Shown here piece by piece: positions 51,919-64,000 of a DNA stretch of 64,000 bases. The notes beneath the pieces were generated by a model. The model searched no databases, had not been told where the DNA came from, and saw nothing but the letters and a program-made list of their open reading frames with translations. The translations under genes and the position numbers were made by a program. Origin of the DNA: Pantoea sp. Eser (GTDB lineage Bacteria; Pseudomonadota; Gammaproteobacteria; Enterobacterales; Enterobacteriaceae); contig SZZY01000001.1 of assembly GCA_009830035.1 (NCBI GenBank), positions 186,001 through 250,000 on the forward strand. The letters run 5' to 3'. How positions within the stretch are numbered: position 1 is the first letter of the stretch; every line of letters begins with the position of its first letter.

Positions 51919-51925
<7 letters not shown>
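51314..51925 (-). CDS. hisI: hisI (hisIE), phosphoribosyl-AMP cyclohydrolase / phosphoribosyl-ATP pyrophosphohydrolase
   Basis: Bifunctional enzyme of histidine steps 2 and 3, 203 residues as in E. coli. The N-terminal cyclohydrolase has [16 protein letters not shown] and the zinc-binding [13 protein letters not shown] and [12 protein letters not shown]. The C-terminal pyrophosphohydrolase has the metal/PPi motif [13 protein letters not shown] and [13 protein letters not shown]. The ATG at 51925 overlaps the hisF end by 7 bases. Last gene of the operon, intact. Confidence 0.97.
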
Positions 51926-57445
<5,520 letters not shown>

Positions 57446-57448
57446 GGC

Positions 57449-58348
57449 TTACTCCATCATCTTCTCAATCGGCAGCACCAGAATCGAACTGGCACCCAGC
57501 GCTTTCAGTTTTTCCATCGTTTCCCAGAACAGGGTTTCGCTGCTTACCATGTGCATCGCCACGCGGCTGACATCACCAGCCAGCGGCAGCACGGTCGGGC
57601 GCTCGGCACCGGGCAGCAGGCTGATGACCTCTTCCAGCCGCTCGCTTGGCGCGTGCAGCATGATGTACTTCGATTCACGCGCTTTAATCACGCCCTGAAT
57701 ACGGGTCATCATCTTGTCGATCAGTTCCTGTTTGGCGGCGGGCATCTCGCCGTCGCGCTGAATCAGCACCGCTTTCGAGCGGTAAATAACTTCGACTTCG
57801 CGCAGACCGTTCGCTTCCAGCGTGGCACCGGTCGAGACCAGATCGCAGATCGCATCAGCCAGACCGGCACGGGTTGCCACTTCAACGGAACCGTTCAGCA
57901 TACAGGTTTTGAAACTGACGCCTTTTTTATCGAGGTACTGCTTTAACAGGTGCGGATAAGAGGTGGCGATGCGGGCATTATCGAGGCATTGCGGACCGGT
58001 ATATTCATCATCAACCGCCATCGCCAGCGACAGACGGCAACCGCCGAAGTCGAGGCGACGCAGCGTAAAGTAGCGCGGGTCTTCCCCCTGGGCACGGCGT
58101 GACAGCAGCTCTTCTTCCAGCACGTTCTCGCCAATAATCCCTAGGTCGACCACGCCATCCATCACCAGGCCAGGAATATCGTCATCACGCACCCGCAGAA
58201 TATCGATCGGCATGTTCTCCGCAAACGCAATCAGGCGCTGTTGCTGAAGGTTGATTTTAACGCCGCAGCGTGCCAGCAGTTCGCGTGAATCATCACTTAA
58301 ACGGCCGGATTTCTGCATAGCTATGCGTAAACGGGTGTTATCTAACAT
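57449..58348 (-). CDS. hisG: hisG, ATP phosphoribosyltransferase
   Basis: First committed and feedback-inhibited step: ATP plus PRPP to phosphoribosyl-ATP. 299 residues, long (HisG-L) form with a C-terminal regulatory domain. It begins [20 protein letters not shown]. Substrate-binding [19 protein letters not shown] and the PRPP loop [18 protein letters not shown] follow, then [20 protein letters not shown] in the allosteric domain. The ATG at 58348 follows GAGGACAGGAACC. Intact; first structural gene after the attenuator. Confidence 0.97.
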   Translation of the reverse strand: MLDNTRLRIAMQKSGRLSDDSRELLARCGVKINLQQQRLIAFAENMPIDILRVRDDDIPGLVMDGVVDLGIIGENVLEEELLSRRAQGEDPRYFTLRRLDFGGCRLSLAMAVDDEYTGPQCLDNARIATSYPHLLKQYLDKKGVSFKTCMLNGSVEVATRAGLADAICDLVSTGATLEANGLREVEVIYRSKAVLIQRDGEMPAAKQELIDKMMTRIQGVIKARESKYIMLHAPSERLEEVISLLPGAERPTVLPLAGDVSRVAMHMVSSETLFWETMEKLKALGASSILVLPIEKMME

Positions 58349-58547
58349 GGTTCCTGTCCTCTTTAAGCCTATTCCAGTAGGCGTATATTGTTGCAGTCAG
58401 TCTGGTCATGGACAGCGCGCAACAACCGGAACGTACACGCAGTACGTGAGGATTGTGAGCACTGCCCAAGGCCAGAGTGGCAAATAAAATAGCCTGATGG
58501 GATAGGCTATTATTCCTGTCCTGATTGGTGTGTTTGCGTCAGCCCAT

Positions 58548-58581
58548 AAAAAAACCCCCGGAAGACGATCTTCCGGGGGTT
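58548..58581 (-). terminator. his operon attenuator terminator
   Basis: On the minus strand AACCCCCGGAAGA pairs with TCTTCCGGGGGTT around a 3-base loop, followed by a run of T residues. It lies between the leader peptide and hisG, the position of the classical his attenuator. A further 200 bases of leader separate it from hisG. Confidence 0.93.
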
Positions 58582-58641
58582 CTCTTGCGTTCGCACCACT
58601 GGAAGATCTTGGAAGTCTTCCAGCACACATCGCCTGAAAGA

Positions 58642-58689
58642 CTAGTCAGGATGATGGTGGTGGTGATGGTTGAACTGAACGCGTGTCAT
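58642..58689 (-). CDS. hisL: hisL, his operon leader peptide
   Basis: Fifteen-residue peptide MTRVQFNHHHHHHPD, ending in TAG. Ribosome stalling at its six consecutive His codons when charged tRNA-His is scarce prevents the downstream terminator from forming. E. coli has seven His codons and Lys instead of Asn at position 7; the rest is identical. An intact leader indicates that attenuation control is still maintained. Confidence 0.97.
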   Translation of the reverse strand: MTRVQFNHHHHHHPD

Positions 58690-58729
58690 AAGAATTCCGT
58701 TGATGAATGAGTATTCATTTGTGAGGTTT

Positions 58730-58758
58730 AACCTAGCGAAGATGGCCGCGATTGGCAA
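58730..58758 (-). promoter_or_regulatory. his operon promoter
   Basis: On the minus strand, -35 TTGCCA (58758-58753), a 17-base spacer and -10 TAGGTT (58735-58730), about 40 bases upstream of hisL. The -10 hexamer is the one I recall for the E. coli and Salmonella his promoters. Confidence 0.75.
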
Positions 58759-58868
58759 CCCTTTTTTAACCCGGCGGTTCGTAAAGCACTGAAACAGGTT
58801 GTTCTGGTTTGCAATCCGGGGGCAAACTACGTTGAAGTCAGGGTTGATGTTTTACGCCAGGAGTCAAA

Positions 58869-59696
58869 ATGAAGAAGGTCGCAATTGTGGGACTGGGTTG
58901 GTTGGGCATGCCGCTGGCCACGGCGTTAACCGCGCGAGGCTGGCAGGTGACCGGCAGCAAAACCACGCCGGATGGGGTGGATGCGGCGCGCCGCTGCGGC
59001 ATCGAAGCCTTTCAGCTGGAGCTGACGCCGGAACTTATCTGTGATGCCGCCGACGTCGAGCCGCTGTTCAACGTCGATGCGCTGGTGGTCACGTTACCCG
59101 CCAGCCGCACCGCTGAGGGGGGCGAAGCCTATCTGCAGGCGGTACAGAACGTGGTGGATAGCGCGCTGGTCTATAACGTGCCGCGCATCATATTTACCAG
59201 CTCGACTTCGGTGTACGGCAGCGGATCGGGCATCAAACGCGAAACCAGTCCGCTGACGCCCGAGACCGTCGCCGGCAAGACGCTGGTTAAACTGGAGTAC
59301 TGGCTGCACGATCTGCCGGGCACCAGCGTCGATATTGTCCGTCTCGCCGGGCTGGTGGGACCGAAGCGCCATCCGGGCAGGTTTCTGGCCGGTAAACAAC
59401 AGGTAGCGAATGGGTCGCAGGGCGTGAACCTGGTGCATCTGGATGACGTGGTTGAGGCGATTACGCTGCTGCTGCAGACGCCAAAAGGGGGCCGGGTCTA
59501 TAACCTGTGCGCCGCAAAACATCCGTCGCGCGATACCTTTTACCCGGCGGTCTCCCGTCAGCTGGGGCTGCAACCGCCACACTTCGCCTCCGAAACCGGT
59601 AACGAAAGCGGCAAACTGATTGATGGCTCACGCATTTGCACTGAGCTGGGCTTTGAATATCGCTACGACGATCCGGTTAAAATGCCGCTGGAGTGA
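58869..59696 (+). CDS. yeeZ: yeeZ, NAD(P)-dependent epimerase/dehydratase-like protein
   Basis: 275-residue Rossmann-fold protein of the extended SDR family, divergent from the his operon as in E. coli. The nucleotide-binding motif VAIVGLGWLGMPLATAL is at residues 4-20. FTSSTSVYGSGSGIKRETS matches the catalytic Ser/Thr region, and LVHLDDVVEAITLLLQTP is the conserved C-terminal block. A good AGGAG precedes the ATG. The reaction is not known. No lesion. Confidence 0.88.
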   Translation: MKKVAIVGLGWLGMPLATALTARGWQVTGSKTTPDGVDAARRCGIEAFQLELTPELICDAADVEPLFNVDALVVTLPASRTAEGGEAYLQAVQNVVDSALVYNVPRIIFTSSTSVYGSGSGIKRETSPLTPETVAGKTLVKLEYWLHDLPGTSVDIVRLAGLVGPKRHPGRFLAGKQQVANGSQGVNLVHLDDVVEAITLLLQTPKGGRVYNLCAAKHPSRDTFYPAVSRQLGLQPPHFASETGNESGKLIDGSRICTELGFEYRYDDPVKMPLE

Positions 59697-59868
59697 AGCG
59701 GAGGCTGCTGTTCCGGGCGCACGTCACCGGAACAGCCATCAAGCCAGACCAGACCACTCCCTGCGTCTCATAGTTACAACATACATTAAGAGTATAATGG
59801 CAAGCCAGAGCCTGCCCCCGACCGCGCTTTTCAGCTGAGCACGCCGGGCAGGGGGCGCTGGCACCTGA

Positions 59869-61145
59869 TCACACGCCTAACCGATCGCGAATGGCGTACC
59901 ACACCGCGCCCATGGCAGTCAGCGGCACCTTGAAACGTCGTCCGCCCGGAAACGGCAGGTGAGGGAGTCGGGCGAAGGCATCAAAGCGTTCGGCATCGCC
60001 GCGCAGCACTTCGCTGATCAGCTTGCCAGACAGATGGGTGCTGGTCACACCGTGGCCGCTGTCGCCCTGCATGAAATAGACATTATTCTCCAGCCGGCCA
60101 AACTGTGGCATACGTGACAGCGTTAACACGAAATTACCGCTCCAGCTGAAATCCAGCTTCACGTTCTGCAACTGAGGAAAGGTGCGGCGCGGCTTTGGCC
60201 GGATCAGCGCTTCGATATCGACCGGCTCCCGCGCGCCGTAAACCACGCCACCGCCATACAGCAGCCGGTTATCGGCGGTCAGACGGAAATAGTCGAGCAG
60301 ATAATTACAGTCTTCAACGCAATAATTATTCGGCAACAGGACAGCGCCTGATCGGGTGACAGCAGCTCGGTGGCCACAATCTGCGAGCCGCACGGCATGC
60401 TTTTACCGCTCAGACGGGGTTCGACTTCACTGGCCAGATAGGCATTTCCGGCGAAAATCACGAACTTTGCGCTGACCTCGCCGTGCGCGGTTTTCACCCG
60501 ATTCGGCGAGCCGTAGGCCACCTTCAGCGCCGCGGACTGTTCATAGATGCGTCCGCCGTGCCGCCGGATCGCTTCCGCTTCACCCAGTGCCAGATTGAGC
60601 GGATGCAGATGGCCACCGCGCCGATCCAGCAGCCCGCCGACGTAACGTTTGGTCGCCACTTCACGACGAATCCCGCGCTCATCCAGCAACTCCAGGTCCG
60701 AATTGCCATACTGCTGCCATAACGTTTTCTGTTTACGCAGGTGCGCCATCTGGCGGGCATTCAGCGCCGCAAAAATGCCGCCAGGCCGGTAGTCGCAGGC
60801 AATGGCGTAACGATCAATACGATCGCGGATGATCTCTGCCCCCTCAAACATCATGCTGCCCAGCATCCGTGCGCTCTCTTTACCGTAACGCTGTTCAATC
60901 ACATCGACATCGCGGCTGTAGGAATTGACCACCTAGCCGCCGTTGCGTCCGCTGGCACCAAAGCCGATGCGCGCCGCTTCCAGCACCACCACCTCGTAAC
61001 CTGCTTCGGTCGGATGCAGCGCCGCCGACAGGCCGGTAAAGCCGCCGCCAATAATGCAGACATCACACTGAATGCTCTCCTGCAACGTCGGCCAAGGCGC
61101 GTGCGGATTGGCGGTCGCGGCGTAATAACTCTCCACGTAATTCAT
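59869..61145 (-). pseudogene. puuB: puuB, gamma-glutamylputrescine oxidase, stop plus frameshift
   Basis: FAD-dependent oxidase of the Puu putrescine pathway, about 426 residues. The ATG at 61145 starts MNYVESYYAATANPHAPWP. The FAD Rossmann motif is CDVCIIGGGFTGLSAALH, then GFGASGRNGG. Here TAG at 60933-60935 replaces the Gln of GGQVVNSYS. The frame continues with DYRPGGIFAALNARQMAHLR and RRGGHLHPLNLALGEAEAIR. A frame change at about 60340 (ALSCCRII versus LLPNNYCVEDCNYLLDYF) displaces the C-terminal domain, which still shows RLTADNRLLYGGGVVYG and MQGDSGHGVTSTHLSGKLI. Both lesions fall before the FAD-binding C-terminal loop, so the enzyme is inactive. Confidence 0.92.
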
Positions 61146-61164
61146 AACAACCTCCTTGATGCGC

Positions 61165-61722
61165 TCAGAAATTGGCAGGCGTATGGGCACTGACAATGCG
61201 GCAGGGTACGTCAGACGTATTGGTAAAACTGTGCGGCAGGCCGGTATCAGTCGCGTAACTTTCACCGGCGTACAGGTGGAAGCTCTGGCCGTTAATCACT
61301 AAGGTGATCTCGCCCGCCAGCAGCGTGCCGGTCTCTTCACCGGGATGACGCAGTTTTTCGCCGGTACTGGCACCGGGCTGATAGGTTTCCAGCAGCATGC
61401 CCAGCGAGCGCTGCGGATTGCCGTTTTCGACCAGCTTCAGCGAGACGCCCTGACTGCCGATCTCCAGCAGATCGTCGGGCCGGACAATCACTTTAGGCGT
61501 GGCGTCGGCTTTCGGTTCCGAGAAAAACTCCGACAAGGAGAGCCCGTACACCTTTAATAGCTTCTGTAAGGTACTGACCGCCGGACTGACCTTATCCTGC
61601 TCAATGGTGCTGATGGTGCTGTGGGTCAGGCCCGCCAGTTCAGCTACACGGCGCTGCGACAAACCCAGCGCCTGACGGATCTGCGACAGCCGGCGTCCTG
61701 GTGCCAGCGTGGCGTCATTCAT
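61165..61722 (-). CDS. puuR: puuR, repressor of putrescine utilisation genes
   Basis: Cupin-fused HTH repressor that responds to putrescine; 185 residues, equal to E. coli PuuR. The start is MNDATLAPGRRLSQIRQ at 61722; the longer in-frame start at 61770 would run into puuD. HTH_3 domain: LGLSQRRVAELAGLTHSTIS then TIEQDKVSPAVSTLQKLLK. Cupin_2 domain: TYQPGASTGEKLRHPGEETG with LPHSFTNTSDVPCRIVSAHT. Frame intact although its target genes puuA, puuB and puuD are broken. Confidence 0.93.
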   Translation of the reverse strand: MNDATLAPGRRLSQIRQALGLSQRRVAELAGLTHSTISTIEQDKVSPAVSTLQKLLKVYGLSLSEFFSEPKADATPKVIVRPDDLLEIGSQGVSLKLVENGNPQRSLGMLLETYQPGASTGEKLRHPGEETGTLLAGEITLVINGQSFHLYAGESYATDTGLPHSFTNTSDVPCRIVSAHTPANF

Positions 61723-62469
61723 GATCTTTTTCCTTATGAAACCTAAGCGCGGCCTGGATATAGCCGTCAAACAGCTGACACGAGCCGGTGGCCCGATCCG
61801 CCTGCCACTGTACTACCAGCGCGAAGGGATGGTGACGCAGGCTGACCGCTTCAATCAGTCCGTCCGGCGCGCGCGCTTCAACCCGTAGCTGCGGACCCGG
61901 TTCACGGATGCCCTGATGATGCAGGGAGTTCACCTGCAGCGGCTGCGAGCTGTCGAGCAGGGTACTGAGCAGCCCATCCGCTTCAATGGTCACCGGATGC
62001 GCCGGGGCGTACTGCTGATCGAGCGGCTGCGTCTCATCTTCGTGATGGCGCTGGAACTGGCGCTGTTGGCTGAGATCGCGCCACAGCGCACCGCCGTTGG
62101 CCACCGCCAGCTCCTGCATTCCACGGCAGATCCCCAGCATCGGCATCTTGCTGCTGGTGGCCCAGGTAATCAGCTGGAAGGCGAGACGATCGCGACCCGG
62201 ATCGGCTTGCGGCTCTTTACAGGCTTCACCGTAATGCCAGGGTTCGATATTGCTCGGACTGCCGGTCAGTAGCAGGCCATCCAGAACCGTCATAGCGTTT
62301 TCTAATAGCTGGGGAGCGTTCATAAGGCTGTGGGGCAGGGCAAGCGGAACGCCGCCCGCGAGGATCACCGCGTCAGGGTATTTGTTGTGCACCGTCTGCG
62401 TCGGATGGCCGCCGATAGTGCTCTGACACATCACTCGCCAATCAAGGGTTTGTCAAAAATAATGCCCAT
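61715..62469 (-). pseudogene. puuD: puuD, gamma-glutamyl-GABA hydrolase, start-proximal frameshift and catalytic deletion
   Basis: Class I amidotransferase-like hydrolase releasing GABA and glutamate, about 254 residues in E. coli. The likely start, ATG at 62469, reads MGIIFDKPLIGE and then TGA, because one base is missing in GGCGAGTGATG (expected ...IGVVMC). The long frame begins at 62434 with MCQSTIGGHPTQTVHNKYPD and keeps TGSPSNIEPWHYG, ADPGRDRLAF and the nucleophile GICRGMQELAVANGG. Near the end HPFALVVQWQADRATG lacks the invariant HPE that follows QW in relatives (QWHPEW). An in-frame 12-base loss between two TGG codons would explain it. Both lesions independently inactivate the enzyme. 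The stop overlaps puuR by 8 bases. Confidence 0.88.
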
Positions 62470-62591
62470 CTCACGTCCTCGCATCGCTGTCCGAAATATC
62501 TACCGAAAGGGCACGTCTGGCGGTTATTAAGTGTGCAATGTTTTGTCAATCTAGCAATCTGCTGTTTGTTCTTCGAACAGATTTCTTACAT

Positions 62592-62619
62592 TTGCACACT
62601 TTTTATTGCACACTTTTTA
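62592..62619 (+). repeat. Perfect 14-base tandem duplication in the puuA-puuD intergenic region
   Basis: TTGCACACTTTTTA occurs twice in direct succession (62592-62605 and 62606-62619). Each copy contains TTGCAC, a possible -35 hexamer. It lies about 75-100 bases before puuA in the divergent control region (62470-62690), which should contain PuuR operators; I could not identify those with confidence. Confidence 0.9.
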
Positions 62620-62634
62620 TGTTGGCGCTATGTT
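62606..62634 (+). promoter_or_regulatory. Candidate puuA promoter
   Basis: TTGCAC (62606-62611), a 17-base spacer and TATGTT (62629-62634) on the plus strand, about 55 bases before the puuA ATG. The -35 belongs to the second copy of a 14-base tandem repeat. Assignment by consensus only. Confidence 0.4.
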
Positions 62635-62690
62635 AGAGGAGTGGCTGTTATTTTGAGCATTGCGCAAACCGAATAGGGGCGGGTGAGATC

Positions 62691-64000
62691 ATGACTAACC
62701 TGGCAGAAGTGGAAGACTTCACGCTTCACAGTGAAGAGAAACGAACCAGTGCGTTCCAGCTTGAGGTGAAAGCCTAGCTGGAGCGCCATCCTGAAACGCA
62801 GTATGTCGACATCCTGTTAAACGATTTAAACGGTGTCTTTCGCGGTAAGCGCATTCCAGTCTCAGCGCTGCCAAAGCTGGAAAAGGGTTGTTACTTCCCC
62901 GCCTCAGTGTTCGCCATGGATATCCTCGGCAACACGGTGGAAGAGGCCGGACTCGGCCAGTCTTTGAGCGAACCTGATAACCTCTGTCTGCCCGTCGCGG
63001 GCACCTTAGTTCCCTCCGCTTCCGATCCTCAGCACATTGCGCAACTGCTGCTCACCATGTGCAACCAAGATGGCACTCCCTTTGACGTTGAACCCCGAAA
63101 TGTCCTTAACCGGCTGTGGCAACAGCTGCGTAACCGAGGGCTGTTTCCGGTGGTAGCGGTAGAGCTGGATTTCTATCTGGTGGATAAAAAGCGCGATGCC
63201 GAAGGCTTTATCCAGCCGCCGTGCGCGCCGGGCAGCGATGAGCGCAATATGCAGAGCCAGGTGTATTCGGTCGATAATCTCGATCGTTTCGCCGATGTGC
63301 TGCGCGATATTGACGACCTGGCGCGTCAGCAGGGCATTCCGGCCGATGGCGCGCTGGCTGAAGCGTCACCGGGTCAGTTCGAAATCAACCTGCATCACAC
63401 CTGCGACGTACTGCGCGCCTGCGACCACGCGGTGCAGCTGAAACGGCTGATCCGCCAGGTGGCTGAAAATCACGGCATGACCGCTACCTTTATGGCCAAG
63501 CCGTATGAGGAGTATGCGGGCAGCGGCATGCATGTACACATCAGTATGCTGGATGCTGCCGAGCACAACTCCTTCGCCTGTGATGACGGCAGTGACTCGC
63601 CGCTGATGAAGCGCGCGCTGGCAGGCATGATCGACCTGATGCCCGCCTCAATGGCGCTGCTGGCATCTAACGTTAAACGCCTATCGCCGCTTTGTGCCGG
63701 ATGCTTACGTGCCGTTACAGGCGTCGTGGGGCCATAACAATCGCACCGTGGCGCTGCGGGTGCCGTGCGGCGATATCGATAATCATCGCATCGAATACCG
63801 GGTAGCGGGCGCGGATGCCAATCCTTATCTGGTGGTGTCGGCGATGCTGGCCGGGATGTTGCACGGCCTGGATACCCAGCTGCCGTTGCCGCAGCCGGTG
63901 ACCGGCAACGGCCATCACGCCGAAGGTCTGGTGCTGCCGATTCGGCAGAGTAACGCCCTGTATGAGTGCAACAACAGCTATCCGCTGCAAAAATTGCTCG
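62691..64000 (+). pseudogene. puuA: puuA, gamma-glutamylputrescine synthetase, stop plus frameshift (3' end outside window)
   Basis: Glutamine-synthetase-fold ligase joining glutamate to putrescine, the first step of the Puu pathway. The ATG at 62691 reads MTNLAEVEDFTLHSEEKR. Codon 29 is TAG (62775-62777) in VKAxLERHPE, probably a former Trp or other aromatic. The frame goes on with YVDILLNDLNGVFRGKRIP, LFPVVAVELDFYLVD, ASPGQFEINLHHT and YEEYAGSGMHVHIS (metal- and ATP-binding glutamates and histidines). At 63675-63677 one A is inserted (GTTAAACGCC for GTTAACGCC), shifting the end: AYRRFVPDAYVPLQASWGHN, NRTVALRVP and IEYRVAGADANPYLV continue in another frame to the window edge. Confidence 0.92.

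Noticed and set aside
58640..58690. A GTG/ATG-rich plus-strand ORF over the leader (repetitive Met/Val)
   Set aside because: It is the complement of the hisL His codons; the minus-strand leader peptide explains it fully.

Overview
The window reads as a member of the Pantoea/Erwinia group (Erwiniaceae). It has the enterobacterial block yegD-yegE / udk-dcd-asmA-yegH, then an amylovoran/stewartan-type exopolysaccharide operon (amsG-H-I-A-C ... B-E-D-F-J-K-L) with galF and galE. Next comes an ABC-transporter-dependent O-antigen locus in the order manC-manB-wzm-wzt-methyltransferase-wbdA-wbdB-wbdC, then gnd, the histidine operon (hisL, hisG-D-C-B-H-A-F-I), yeeZ and the putrescine-utilisation genes puuB, puuR, puuD and puuA. 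No rRNA, tRNA, CRISPR array, prophage or insertion sequence was seen.

Layout: 0-1.3 kb carbohydrate porin; 1.3-5.2 kb the remains of yegD and yegE joined by a deletion; 5.3-10.4 kb a PAP2 phosphatase, udk, dcd, asmA and yegH; 10.4-11.2 kb a long leader with an ops/JUMPStart element; 11.2-28.4 kb exopolysaccharide operon; 28.6-30.6 kb galF and galE; 30.6-31.1 kb a second ops/JUMPStart leader; 31.1-43.2 kb an O-antigen operon that is AT-rich from about 33.6 kb on and resembles E. coli O8/O9 polymannan loci; 43.3-44.7 kb gnd; 44.8-48.4 kb an acyltransferase and an OpgB-like phosphoglycerol transferase; 48.5-51.2 kb a zinc acylase, an amino-acid binding protein and yeaK; 51.3-58.8 kb his operon; 58.9-64 kb yeeZ and the puu genes.

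The most striking property is gene decay. I count roughly 60 disabling lesions: one- or two-base frameshifts, in-frame stops (mostly TAG or TAA where relatives have Gln or Trp), small in-frame deletions and a few large internal deletions. They fall in yegD, yegE, udk, asmA, yegH, amsG/H/A/E/D/J/L, both acyl-decoration genes, galF, manC, manB, all three wbd transferases, opgB, yeaK, puuB, puuD and puuA. The eight-gene, 7-kb histidine operon, with its leader peptide, attenuator and promoter, has no lesion. dcd, galE, gnd, amsI, amsC, amsB, amsF, amsK, yeeZ and puuR also remain open. Loss of surface polysaccharide, signalling and polyamine catabolism alongside an untouched amino-acid pathway is what I would expect of a recently host-restricted nutritional symbiont, such as the Pantoea gut symbionts of stinkbugs. 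That is inference. A poor-quality assembly could also produce frameshifts, but it does not easily explain the large deletions or the clean his operon.

For broken genes I give the span of the recognisable ancestral gene and describe each lesion, so the coordinates cover several reading frames.
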